Positions 36,031 through 47,796 are shown, counted from the first letter of the stretch. The stretch is DNA of 64,000 bases from Amoebophrya sp. A120 (GCA_905178155.1 CAJINV010000020.1:1-64000), one strand, 5' to 3'. Notes: generated from the sequence alone by a model not told the origin. Program-made: numbers and translations.

Positions 36031-37487
36031 TGCAGCAACTTCTTTGCGAAGTGCATGTGGCCAACGAAATGCCGAGGAAACCAAAGGCGCAAGCGGACGG
36101 CCCCGGCAGCCTGCCTTCAAGACTTGGCGCTGGCAACTACCGATGAGGAAGGGCGCGCGGCGCGGACACACAGCGACCCCTCCGGCGCAAAATGGCGCGC
36201 CGCCTATGTAGCAGTCGCAGGCGTAGCGGGAAGTCTCAACGCGAAAGCCCGCCTCACTTTCGCGGAGAGTGCTGCATCATCGGGATCATCATCATATTTG
36301 AAAGACCGCCGGCAGGCTCTAATATTCTAGACAAGAAACACGCGCAGCCGAGTTCTCCGCAAGTTCTGCACGCGTTCGGCAACCCGGACCCTACGACCCC
36401 CGCTTTCGGAGTAACTACTAATTTTTTTCCAAAAATAATAGGATCGGACGTTGGTGTATGAGGATCCGGTCAGACGATGGGTGTGACGCGTGGCGCGCAA
36501 CGAACGAACTCGCACGACCAAATAATCCCACACCCCCTGGCCCGCCCCAACAGCCAAGGGAATTTGCAGTGCTGCCGACCCATTGCACCTACCCAAGTAA
36601 TCGGCCGTGGGCGACAAGAGCTTGGCGCGCATTCCCTCCGCTGCAACGAAGCTAGCAGGTGGAGCCAACACAGATGCACCACGGGCGCCGCGCGCGCCGC
36701 CGTTACAAAACCAAAGTCAAGGATAGCTTAGCTGCGGGCGAGACCTTTCGCAAAAGTTGCGCGCCCCGGGCTGGCGACGCAGGCACGACGGGAATAACAC
36801 ACGCTGCGGGGCTGACGGCTCTGTTGCGGGGCTTCAAGTGGCGCATGAGCATGCGGCGCATCTGCTAGCCACCATCCAGGAAATACCCTACACAGAGACA
36901 CTGTGCGGGGCCGCGCGGCTAGGGCCTTTTTCCGGGCTAGGCGCGCCCTACCACAGTTACATTGCAGTTGCGCGGGCTCTGGGAGAGCGCAGGCGAAACG
37001 CCCGCCATAGCTTCAAAACCCTTGAAAGTGGCTGCTTTTTTACGACTGCCCGCAAGCGCCTTTTGCGATTGATTTTGCGCTCAGTAGCGAACTCCCGATG
37101 GTTCCGCAACTGCATTGTGTCCGTGCATAGCACCTACTAATTTTTTTCCAAAAATAATAGGATCGGACGTTGGTGATCCGATCAAAACGACTGGCGCTTC
37201 GAACTAAAATCTTTCCCGAGGCGAGGCCAGGCCGAGTCTGTGGCCGGCGATCTCTTGCAGGAGAGACGTTGGTTTTTTTCCAAAAATAATAGGATCGGAC
37301 GTTGGTGATCCGATCAAAACGACAGCGACATCACTTTTGTGATGCACTAAAAAGAACTGCAAATCATGCCTGTGATCGTGAATCGGATTCGGAATCGCAA
37401 GCAAGCGAAGATCACAATTGTATTCCTAATACGCAAGAACCATAGCTATACAAATTATGTGTCACAACTCGTCGATCTAAAAACGAC

Positions 37488-37624
37488 GAGCTATCTGAAA
37501 CCGGAAATCGAAATTCAAATTGATTCAATTTGAATTTCGATTTCCGGTTTCAGATAGCTCAATTTAATTGAACTTTTCCCTATTTTGATTTCCGGGAAAA
37601 GTTCAATTTAATTGAACTTTTCCC
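37488..37624. repeat. Two near-perfect hairpins in tandem
   Basis: The first, 37488-37560, has 36-bp arms (starting GAGCTATCTGAAACCGGAAA) around a single T. The second, 37594-37624, has 15-bp arms (GGGAAAAGTTCAATT) around a single T, with a further partial copy between. They lie in AT-rich DNA about 1.1 kb beyond the ETF-QO stop codon. Confidence 0.92.
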
Positions 37625-38682
37625 TATAGTGTATGGCGAATAGCTAATACATAGATACGGATCACATCATGTATCACTTACTTCTGAAACGGAGCTAAAA
37701 AACGCGCAAGAAAAAGTCGCTGCAAAAGTACCACTTCTGGGAATTTTTTGTCAATGAACGTGGTACCAAGGAAAACATAAAATCAGTGCTGCCACGACCT
37801 GCCACTGGGGCTACTATCGATTCGGTTTTGGAACACGCTTCTATGTCTAGCTTTGTTCGCAGTAAAAGACGGAGATCTTCTCGTTCGCTTCTCTTCCTCT
37901 TGCTCTTCTCGGCATGGAGGTGCCTATGCCTTCATAGAATCCTATCAAATGAGTCAAGCGCGTTCTTTCAGGAGATTTCAAAACAGTGAATTTTTCTCTA
38001 CTTTGCTGAATGTGTGTGAAACTACATCAACAGCAAGGCAAATTGGACCACGGCTGTAGTCAAGGTAGAAAGATCTTTTGCAAAAATTCTTACAACAAGT
38101 GGATGAGTACGAGCAGCGAGCAGGGAGAGGGACTATCTTGGCACATTATAGAACAACAAAACAAAGTTGCTTTATTCTCGATGTTGTAATGGCTTGGATC
38201 ACAGAAAAGTCAATCTGTCGTCGTAGGAACGCGGAAACATCATCAGCCGAAACTGGAAACTTTACAACCTAGTCGCGCCGCCGCACCACTGTTGCTGCTT
38301 GATGAACTCGAGGAGCCTGCATTACTAGCGCAGCGTGCTGGCTTCACGCGGACACGAGGAGTAAGTTTTCGTTTTGTAGAAATCGAATTCGAAACAGAAG
38401 TTGTGCGGTACAACATGTCACTAAGAATGTGGCAGAGCCGGTGAGAGGCACAGGTGGACCAAGACCAACACGTGAAGCATCTTCACCCTGTACTAGAGGC
38501 GGTCGAGACTGGCAGGATACCACTTCGAACTGGTTCGGGAAAAGTGCGAAGTAGTAGAAGTTCTCACACAATAGCCGGAACATCAGCGGTTCCCTTCCCC
38601 TTCAACCTCTGCATCACTTCTGCACACAGAAATATATCATGATCCCCTGCTCCGCCGATCAACGCCTTTATTTTGATGATCT
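37625..38682. other. Intergenic 3' of ETF-QO, no gene recognised
   Basis: The short open frames are not protein-like. No RNA gene was recognised. Confidence 0.45.
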
Positions 38683-41600
38683 TCACATTCCCGCGTACTG
38701 CGGCCCGCCGCCGCCTTCCGGCACGGTCCACCGGATGTATTCGTTCGGGGTTTTGATGCTGCAGTATCCAAGAGAAAAACTGTGTAAGTGTGACTTTTTT
38801 GCAGGAAGAGCATCACAGATTTTTTTTGCAGGACAGAAAACCTGTCGTGCGTAGCTAGTACGCGAAAACATGTATTAAAATAGCCTCTGATGCATATCCG
38901 GCATGACAAGTGTAACTGTATTGCAACATCTGCAAGACAAAGTTACACTTACACAGATTTTTCTTGCATATGCAGCACTTGCAGTGCACACAGTTCTGCG
39001 CGTTGATCTGCAGGCGGAACTTGTTCTCGGCGTCGGCCACGTACTCGTACACTTTGGCAGGGCAGTATGAGAGTGCACAACTCCCCCTCCCCCTCATTTG
39101 TTATGCGAAATCCCAAACAACCCACTTGCTGTCTCGTGAGTCTCTTTGCATGACAAATTCTCTAACAAGGCCAAACAGTACTACGCTCGGAGCATGAACT
39201 TGTCATGCGCAGGCTCCATGCAAGCTGGTGTTTGTATTGCTATTCATCCAATACAATGACGGGTTAGGGTTCAGGGGGTTGTGCGCTCTCATAGGCAGAA
39301 CCGCTGCTCGGGACCGTCGTACTCGGGAAGCGAGACCGCCAGCGGATCGGCCGCCTGCTCCTCCTTCACGCGGAGGTGCGCCGGCTGGTCGTGATCGTGC
39401 TTGACGCCGGATCTGGTCAGGTTCTCAAGCAGGTCGAAAGAAAGTTTGCCGTCGGGCTTCGGGTACTCAATTTTCTGGTGTTTCGCCGCGGGCTCGGTGT
39501 ATTCGTGGTCCTTTTTCGACCACGTAAACGTCCACGGCTCGCGGCCCCTGCATTTTGGGTTTTCGGCCATGTCCATGACGCATGGTCATGGTAACTTTCT
39601 CTTTAACTTTTAAGAACACGAATACAAAGAGCCCAATGTGAAGTCCGTGCAAAGGTGTTGCCTGGAAGCTCAGGACTTGGATAGGTGACCATGTGAAAGG
39701 AAGTTATTCGAGCAGTATGTGACATTTCTGTTCCCACCAGTTGTAGTTAGTACCTTGTAACGTGCAGACTGAACGCCGAGTACGCGAGACCACCAAGGAG
39801 ACCGTGTTTGAAACTGGGCTGGCAGTTCCTGCCGACCTGTTTTTAGTCGTATTTATTTAGTATAATTCACGGTCGAACGATAAGTACCCTCCTCGCTGAC
39901 AGATTTAATGCTTGCTTTGCCCAAGGATGCTGCCTCTTCAAATTTTTCTTCGCTAAATTTCATTCTTTTCTCAGGAGAGGTGGAGCTACTACGCCAAATT
40001 TACGTTCTTACGTTCAACTCGTCCCAAACCCAGCTTTCCGTTCTAATCTAATAACTATAAGGGGAAGGCTTGGCAAAATTGCTGCTGAACCTTCAGAAGC
40101 TTTTTCTTCTGAAGGTCTTCTGAAGGTCCAAAATCGTCACTGGAACCTTCAGAAGAAATGGAAAAAAGCGTCTTTTTTTTGAGCGAGCATACCATCGGTT
40201 TAACCGTGAGCATTTTTTTCTTCTGAAGGTCACGCCTTCAGAAGGTTTTTTTTGACCTTCAGAAGAAAAAGATGGAAAATGAGCAAAAAAACCTTCAGAA
40301 GGTGAAAATTGACCGTTTTGAAATCTTCTGAAGGTTGAAAACCTTCAGAAGGTGGCACTTTTTTGACCTTCAGAAGACTTTCCGACTTTTTAGACAAAAA
40401 AAGGCAGTGAAGTGTCGCAATTTTTGCCAACCTTCTGAAGGTTGAAAACCTTCAGAAGGTTTTTCAATTGTGTCTCCAAAGCGACAACTTTTTGCGTCCT
40501 TTTTTCCGCATTCTTCAGAAGCTTTGACCTTCTGAAGATCATCTTCTGTAGAATCTTCTGAAGACTGAAAAGCTTCTGAAGACTTTTCAGAAAATACGCA
40601 AGACGCGCGAAAGTGCTCAAAAGCTTTTCTGATGCGCGTTGCTTTTTTGGGCGTTTTAAAAGCATTGCTCGCGCCGCCTATTTCGAAAGAGCACCGGCGC
40701 GCGCGCGCATTTCGAAAGTGCCCACAGGCACGACGTAGTGCGCGCCTTACTTTCTTGCACGATGAAAGAGCGCTGCTTGTGCTACAAGATATTTGCACAG
40801 GGCGCGCTTTGGAGTTAGAACAAGGTAACAAGGAACCTAGACGTGACCGGGGGGGTCACGTCCGTCCGGCCGGCCGGACGGACGGCACGTGACCGGGGGT
40901 CGGTCGTGGCGCTAGGAGGTGGTGGCCGCGGTGGCCCGCGCGCCCGGGCAACTAAAAAAAAAAAAAAAAGGTCATGGGCTCGGCACTTCACTGAAGAACT
41001 GCCTCTCTTCGTCTCGCTCCGCCCCCGGTCACCCGGCCGGGGGCTGTCAGCTAGCTCGGGCGCCCAACTAAAAAAAAAAGGTCATGAGTTCGGTCTTTCA
41101 CGAAAAAAGGCACGACTTTTGCCCCCGGTCCGCCGTCGGTGACGCGGCCGGGGGCTTCTAGCTACCGAAGGCCACAGTTGCTGCGGCATTAAGCGCCGAA
41201 CTCGCACCGAGGCCGGACTACCCCCGGTCACGTGCCGTCCGTCCGGCCGGACGGACGGACGTGACCCCCCCGGTCACGTCTAAGTTCCTTGTTACCCTGT
41301 TCTTATTGTTCAGCTGCTCGCTCTGCTCTTGTGCTTTTTCTCGAGCTCCCCTTTGGGATTTTACTTTTGCATCAAAAAAAAGCCGGTGGCGCCTGCGGTT
41401 CCATTCTGTGTCGAGGCCTGTGCTGCTTTTTGCCTCTGCAAAGCAGTTTCTTCGGCCGCGGTGAATGCCCTGCCCTGGAGACGTCGGCTTTTTTTATCTT
41501 TTTTGGTTCTTCTTGGCAGTTGAGTACTACCTGGAGCTTGGTCAGTGAGCCCGGCCGCGGACGGCGTCGCCTATGACTACCTGTTGCCTGTTTTCACTAA

Positions 41601-44600
41601 CCAAGCAGAAAGCGCTTGCAATGCACGCAATAACTCCAAACTTGGCCCAGCAGCAATTCAAATCAGCCTTGCCCCGCGACGCAGTCGTGGGGAAGTGGTT
41701 CTTACGTTCAACTCGTCCCAAACCCAGCTTTCCTGCACCGATTTCGATCCAAGCTGGCCTCCATTTGGTTTCGACAGAAAAAACCTTCCCCGCATGCTAT
41801 GGCCCCGCCTGGGCCCCCGCCAGGGTCGGCCCCTTGCGAGCCCCAAATCGGGCCCATAGCACGCGGATTGGCTTTTTGCTTTTGGCGGACTTTGGTTTTT
41901 TGTTTTTTTTTGGAAAAATGCCGCATCTTCTGGCCTTAAGTCCGCCTCTGAAATAGCGGATTTTGGTGGCGTCTTTTGCGGGGCCCGACTGTGGGCCAAA
42001 ATGGGGCCCATACCATGCGGATTTGCTGTTTTTTTCTGATTGTTGCTTTTCGGGCGCCCCTTTCTGGGCGCCCCAAACCGCCAGAAACTAAGGCGGTGGG
42101 CGCCTCAGAAGGGCGCCCCTTTTGGCGGCTCCCCTGCGTCGTTTTATCAAGCGGGATTCGATAGTTTTCGACCGGGCTTGTTTGACTTCAAAGCTCCGCC
42201 CGCTTGATGATGATGATGTAAATCTATTCGAGGTAGTCCCCTTAGATTATCCTCTTCCGTCCTCTAAGTCTCATGATTGCTTGATAAATGGAAATCTTTT
42301 ACGTCCAAAAACACCTCCGCCCACTTGAAAACTGCCGGCCGTTTTGCGCACTGCATGGCAAGAAAACAGCTAGGATAGAACGTTCGTGACCTCACTACAT
42401 ACTACACCAAATAATTTACGTTCTTACGTTCAACTCGTCCCAAACCCAGCTTTCCTGCACCGATTTCGATCCAAGCTGGCCTCCATTTGGTTTCGACAGA
42501 AAAAACCTTCCCCGCATGCTATGGCCCCGCCTGGGCCCCCGCCAGGGTCGGCCCCTTGCGAGCCCCAAATCGGGCCCATAGCACGCGGATTGGCTTTTTG
42601 CTTTTGGCGGACTTTGGTTTTTTGTTTTTTTTTGGAAAAATGCCGCATCTTCTGGCCTTAAGTCCGCCTCTGAAATAGCGGATTTTGGTGGCGTCTTTTG
42701 CGGGGCCCGACTGTGGGCCAAAATGGGGCCCATACCATGCGGATTTGCTGTTTTTTTCGGATTGTTGCTTTTCGGGCGCCCCTTTCTGGGCGCCCCAAAC
42801 CGCCAGAAACTAAGGCGGTGGGCGCCTCAGAAGGGCGCCCCTTTTGGCGGCTCCCCTGCGTCGTTTTATCAAGCGGGAATCGATAGCTTTCGACCGGGCT
42901 TGTTTGACTTCAAAGCTCCGCCCGCTTGATGATGATGATGTAAATCTATTCGAGGTAGTCCCCTTAGATTATCCTCTTCCGTCCTCTAAGTCTCATGATT
43001 GCTTGATAAATGGAAATCTTTTACGTCCAAAAACACCTCCGCCCACTTGAAAACTGCCGGCCGTTTTGCGCACTGCATGGCAAGAAAACAGCTAGGATAG
43101 AACGTTCGTGACCTCACTACATACTACACCAAATAATTTACGTTCTTACGTTCAACTCGTCCCAAACCCAGCTTTCCTTGACCGGAAAAGCCAACTGGAA
43201 GGGTAGGTCTAGGTAGAATAGGGAGGCGCGCACAGACCACAGCTGTCCGAGAAGCCAAAGGGGTCCAGAGATCCGGGAGACCTGAAGAGCGAGCAACCCC
43301 TGACGAGGTGGCCCGTGCTTCATGGCGCAACATTTTCAGATGTGGACACGGCTGAAACGGGGAAATATACCTCGGGGAGAAAAGATGCTGAAGGAGACAT
43401 CTTTTCAAAATTTGACAACATCAACAAAGCAAGTGCTTGCGTTGTTGAGGTTGTCAAATTTTGAAAAGATGTCTCCTTCAGCATCTTTTCAAAATTTGGA
43501 AAATGGGCAGCCACTTATCAAAATTTGAAAAGATGCAGAAAGAGCATCTTTTCAAAATTTGATAGCTTTCAAAGTTGAAAAGATGAGCACTTTGCGTGGC
43601 TGCATCTTTTCAACTTCTTTCTCGGCCGAGTGAATGCATTCTCCCGGTTTTGTTCTTGTTTCTGCATGTCGCGGAGATGTGCATGACAAGTTGGCCTCGC
43701 AACTCCTACCACACTCCTCCACCAAGCTGCAAAAAGAAAAACAAGACCCGGAAAATCTGTCAGGCAATATCGCCAGCCAGGATCTGCGGTCGAGCTGCTC
43801 GAGAGGCTTTACGTATGAGAATGCAACGAAATGGCGGCAAACCGATAGAGCAAATTTTGAAAAGATGGGCGTAGAGATGGATTTTTTAGTTCCTTTCTCT
43901 CCATACGTTGTTACGTTCAACTCGTCCCAAACCCAGCTTTCCTGCGGCGAGCCCCGCCACCTCGTATCCCTAAGTGCCAAGCCTCTAGCTGTCGACCCAT
44001 GCGCCCCCGGCTGGAGGTTTTGTACACTCGCTGACAACCCCGCGCAGAACTATACTATCGACCCATTGAGACCGAGGACGAACCAAAGCTTCTCTGGTGT
44101 AAAAAGGAGTAGAGACGCGACCCGGCAGGGGAGTAGCTGCTCTCAAGCTAAAAACCAGCACAGCGAGGTATCTGGCCCCGACAGGGCTTCCCAAACGACG
44201 CCTAGAAGCCTCCTGCCCTTACTCGGAGTGGTAGCTAGTAAGTTGAAAAACCCGCAACATATCGAAGGGCGAGCAAAACCCGCCTTGCACCCTGAGCAGC
44301 ACCATAATGCTCTCCAGCACTGCCGCATATTCCCTAGCAGCGCGAACAAAAACAAACTCCAGCCAGCCCATCTAGGACCCCGAGCTTGAGGGCCAGAGCT
44401 CGGAATGAAACATCCTGCCCTAATGAGGAGCGAAAACAAAGAACAGCCCATATCCCCAGGGGCGGAATGGCACTGCGGTGCACTCTGAGCACATGAGCTA
44501 CCATCCATTAAAGCGAAAACTTCCTAAATCACCCTTCCCCGCTGGGAAACGCCCTCAGTGGCGGAATGGCACTGCGGTGCACTCTGAGCACATGAGCTAC

Positions 44601-47052
44601 CATCCATTAGAACGCAACCTTCCTAAATCACCCTTCCCCGCTGGGAAGCGCCCTCAATGGCGGAATGGCACTGCGGTGCACTCTGAGCACATGAGCTACC
44701 ATTCATTAGAACGCGAGAACGATGTGAATCCATCACAAAGCAAACTATCCAGCGAGACCTGCGGACTACGTCCGCGTTGGCTCCTTCCCCGACCCCACTC
44801 AGAGGGGTGGAAGACCAACAACTCCAGGCATTAGCTTCTAGGGATCTGCCAGCCCATATACAAAAACGGACGGGGGGAAACTCCCTCCAGTCACTCCACG
44901 AAAAGGTTCTACCAGGGTAGATGTGTCAATAATTTACGTTCTTACGTTCAACTCGTCCCAAACCCAGCTTTCCTTGACCGCCGTTTCGTAGGCCGCCACC
45001 TCGTCTATCAAATGTAAAAATGTCTGGGTCTGGAAGATTCTGACACTTGTCATGCACGTTTTGCATGAGCCATGATGTCTGTGATGCATACCCTAGCAAT
45101 ACAGATTTTCTGAGGGCTTCTTGATGCCTATTCCGCATGACAGATGCCTTCTCAGCGTAGCAAAAATTGCATTCCGTTTGCTACTCATGCAATACAGATT
45201 TTTTTGGAATCTAAATACAGCATCACAAGTTGCATTCTTCCAGACCCAGACACTTTTACATTTGATATCGTCCCCAGTACTACTATTCCCTTCCGCCAGG
45301 TGTTTCGCGACAAACTCGCCCGCCAAGGCCCCGGTTTTCAGGGCGGTATGGCTTCCCTTGATTTTTGGCACGTTCAGAAACCCGGCCGAGCACCCTGTCA
45401 GCACGCCGCCGGGGAACGTCAACTTGGGTATCGCCTGCAGCCCACCCTCGTTGATGCACCGCGCACCGTAACTCAAGCACGTGCCGTTCTCCAGGTATTT
45501 CGCAATCCTTGGGTGGTGCTTAAACCGCTGGAATTCCTGGTAGGGAGACAGGTGCGGGTTCTTGTAATCGAGGCCCGTGACGAAACCCAGGTGGATCAGG
45601 TTCTCCCCCATGTGGTACATGAAGCTACCCCCGTACGTGCTCCAATCCAGGGGCCATCCCACGCTGTGAGCCACGAAGCCGGATCTGGTGGTCGTGTAGT
45701 GGTACATATAGGAAATTGCAGATTTTCATTTTCTTTCATCCTAGAGAGGCAAGCGCAAGAGCAAGAGCAGGTCAATTTTTTGCAAAAGGGAAAACAAACA
45801 ATAACGAGCTACGGTTATTCGAGTATCCTAGGTAGCGGTACTAGAACAACATCCAACCCTCTGTCTCTACGCATCAAAAAGAACGCGATCAAAAGCCGTA
45901 CTACTTGAAGTGTTCGTTATCCACTTCCCAGACTTCTTTGATCCCCAGCCCATAGTGCTGGGGACAACTTTCCTTGGCCAAGTCGAATTTATCGATGGAT
46001 TCGAGCGTCAAGCTGCCTCGACAGCCCTCCGCAAGGATCACCTGCTTGCCGTGCAGCTCCATACCCAGCTCAAACGCGTCTTTCTTGCTGCCGTCCTTCG
46101 CAATCCCCACGTCCTTCAGTTGCACGCCGATCACCTTGTTTTCCCCGTTCGTTACCAGTCGGTCGCCCGCGAAGCCGGAGAAAATCTCGACGCCCAGCTC
46201 CTCCGCCTGCTCGCCGAGCCACTTGCAGAGCTGTCCGAGGGAAATGACGTAATTCCCGACGTTGTGCTGCTCTTTGGGCAGAAAGATGTTCGGGAGCTTG
46301 ACCGATTTTGTGTCGTTCCAGAGAAAAAAAAACGCCTCGGAATTTACCTCGGTTTCCAGCGGCGCCCCACGTTCCTTCCAATCCGGAATTAATTCGTTGA
46401 GCGCCGTGGGCTGAAAGACGTTGCCGGAGAGAATGTGGGACCCGATTTCGGCGCCTTTGTCGATCAGACAGATGTCCATGTCGGGGTACAGTTGCTTTGC
46501 CTTGATGGCGGCGCCCAGCCCGGCCGGACCGCCGCCAACGATGACAATGTCGTACTCCATAACATCCCGCTCGGCGGGGCTGCTGCTCTCCTTTTCCGCA
46601 TCTGTTCCAGCAGCAGCAGCAGCATCTCGGCGCGGGCGGGATGATGACAGAAAGGTACTACTAGTTGAAGAGAAAGCGCGAACAGAGGGTCGTTTCCCCG
46701 TACTTCTCTGGGCAGCTGGTGGTAGAGGACGCATGCTGAATAGTCGTGTGCTGTGATTTTCCAGAAGATCTCTTCTTGACGTGGAACTACTGCTCCCGCC
46801 TGGACCCGAGATTGTCACTCCTGGCACACCTGGTGCAGCACCCTTTCGTATTGCGGAAGTAGAAGCACAAGAAATAGACGCTGGTAGACAAGAGGCAGAA
46901 GAAGTCACGAAAGATCGACTTTTAGTTCCCGTCGCCAGTTTCTCCACCACAGCTGTGCGACTTGAGGAACTGCGTATGCCGGTAAAGGCTTTCGTACAAG
47001 AACTTCGCCGGAATGGCGAAGCGAGTCTGCCAAGTCCGCTCGTCGCGTGCAT
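38683..47052 (-). CDS. ETFDH: Electron transfer flavoprotein-ubiquinone oxidoreductase
   Basis: It passes electrons from ETF to ubiquinone at the mitochondrial inner membrane. The modelled exons 47052-45905, 45684-45268, 45000-44946, 39836-39754, 39547-39294, 39060-38971 and 38759-38683 total 2124 nt, or 707 residues. The Arg/Ser-rich N-terminus is a likely mitochondrial presequence; at about 165 residues it is longer than usual. FAD binding: [12 protein letters not shown] near residue 170. Family hallmarks in order are [56 protein letters not shown] and NCVHCKCC, with the 4Fe-4S cysteines present, ending VPEGGGGP. Introns at 45904-45685, 44945-39837 and 39753-39548 are GT-AG; three others are introners. 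The gene looks intact and functional. Confidence 0.95.
38765..38970. mobile_element. Introner IE-E
   Basis: Ends are TATCCAAGAGAAAAACTGTG and CACAGATTTTTCTTGCATA; TSD TGCAG on both sides. Length 206 bp. It interrupts the iron-sulfur cysteine cluster of ETF-QO; excision gives HCKCCSIKTP. Confidence 0.93.
39066..39293. mobile_element. Introner IE-D
   Basis: Ends are TATGAGAGTGCACAAC and GTTGTGCGCTCTCATA; TSD GGCAG on both sides. Length 228 bp. Excision gives [12 protein letters not shown] in ETF-QO. Confidence 0.94.
40090..40620. repeat. Array of CCTTCAGAAGG palindromes
   Basis: Some twenty or more copies of CTTCTGAAGGT or its complement are scattered in both orientations in an A/T-rich background. 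They can fold in many ways. Confidence 0.88.
40815..41305. mobile_element. MITE-like element with ~75-bp inverted termini
   Basis: The left terminus starts AGAACAAGGTAACAAGGAAC and continues through GACGTGACC and GTCCGTCCGGCC. The right terminus is its near-perfect complement, ending at about 41305. Each terminus is itself partly palindromic (CGTCCGTCCGGCCGGCCGGACGG-like). The middle holds two diverged copies of a block starting AACTAAAAAAAA and GGTCATG. There is no coding capacity, so it would be non-autonomous. Confidence 0.85.
41701..43144. repeat. Two near-identical 722-bp tandem units
   Basis: Units 41701-42422 and 42423-43144 differ at only a few bases (for example near 42038/42760 and 42160/42882). 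Each unit begins with the ETF-QO exon-end copy, and a third exon-end copy follows at 43145. Each unit contains internal GGGCCCATA direct repeats and a GATGATGATGATG tract. Confidence 0.95.
43370..43625. repeat. Inverted array of CATCTTTTCAAAATTTG motifs
   Basis: The motif and its complement CAAATTTTGAAAAGATG alternate at least eight times. One pair (43383-43425 against 43440-43492) could form a long stem. Confidence 0.85.
44461..44718. repeat. 99-bp tandem repeat, 2.6 copies
   Basis: Units start at 44461, 44560 and 44659 with GGCGGAATGGCACTGCGGTG; the third is truncated. Units differ at a few positions. Confidence 0.93.
45006..45267. mobile_element. Introner IE-A
   Basis: Ends are TATCAAATGTAAAAATGTCT and the complement ending TTTGATA; TSD TCGTC on both sides. 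Length 262 bp. Excision gives ETF-QO codons STGDEVAAYE. Confidence 0.95.
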
Positions 47053-47796
47053 TATTGCGTTATGGTTATTCTTATTTCAAAAACAAAAAGTTTTCCCTTT
47101 CAGAGATAAAAGTGTTGATGCAGCAAAAAGAAAACTCAAAACAGAACTGGCTTCAAAACTATGATTACACGATAGACGTTTGGAAGAAAGTGTACGGCCC
47201 TACAGGTACTATCTGCTTGGCCGCAAAAAAATAGCTTTATATACCTTCAAGAACTATTGAAGACGTGCAACATTCGAAACATGAAGGGCTCGATAGCGCG
47301 GGAGGTGGAAGAAACAACTTCAGTTGGGGGCTGCATGTCGTCTTTGTGGTTTTCAACAATACGCCTGGCACATTGCATCTCGCTAGCCGTTGTCTCTCAA
47401 AAGTATCACACGATAACGCTCCGACCCAGGCTCGCTATCCGCTTTGAAAAAACTGGAGATGAGAAGCAAAGGATTACAGCAATTCAGGGTTTCTAGTAGC
47501 GTCAACTCATTCATGGAAGTTTCGTTTTCACCTCCTCTCTAGAATCAATCGAAGGGGGTCCTCTCTTGGTCAAAAGATAAACAGTCGTAGGCAAGAACTC
47601 GTCCTCCATCCCGGCAGGACGAGCGGCATGCTTTTCTTTGCTGCGGCGTCGTAGAAAGATCAGTTTCTTTGAATCTTTATCTTACTTTCGGTAACACTTC
47701 AAGAAAATACCACAAGCGTTATGGCTGTTTCACGACTGGCTGCAGCTGAAGATTCATTGACATTGTATATGGTGGCAGTCCGAGCAACAGAAAGCT
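47053..47796. other. Intergenic between ETF-QO start and the Dpy-30-like gene
   Basis: No coding exon was recognised. The first 100 bp upstream of the ETF-QO ATG are A-rich. No promoter motif was identified. Confidence 0.5.

Larger units (their letters stand above)
35307..37323. repeat. Four dispersed copies of a ~42-bp repeat bordering insert modules
   Basis: The core TCCAAAAATAATAGGATCGG followed by ACGTTGGTG occurs at about 35307-35358, 36413-36465, 37131-37191 and 37269-37323. Copies 1 and 2 share a TATGAGGAT extension; copies 3 and 4 share ATCCGATCAAAACGAC. The intervening modules, about 1.06, 0.67 and 0.08 kb, are unrelated to each other. Confidence 0.88.
39837..44945 (-). other. Giant 5.1-kb GT-AG intron of ETF-QO, filled with repeats
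   Basis: The donor is GTAAGAACG after ..GAGTTGAAC; the acceptor is AACAG before GTCGGC. The other conventional introns in the window are about 150-280 bp. Its content is listed separately: exon-end copies, CTTCTGAAGG array, MITE, 722-bp tandem units, CATCTTTTC array and a 99-bp tandem array. No independent gene was seen. Confidence 0.85.
40000..44975. repeat. Six copies of the ETF-QO exon end plus 5' splice site
   Basis: The real exon end is at 44935-44975. Near-identical 32-40-bp copies lie in the downstream intron at 40000-40039, 41699-41733, 42416-42455, 43138-43184 and 43911-43942. Each holds the codons for ESWVWDELN and the following GTAAG (GTAACAACG in the 43911 copy). All have the same orientation. 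The copy at 43138 also shares TTGACCG with the real exon. Confidence 0.93.

Noticed and set aside
43634-44389. 251-codon plus-strand open frame
   Set aside because: It runs through an exon-end copy and repeat modules inside the ETF-QO intron, with no protein-like features.
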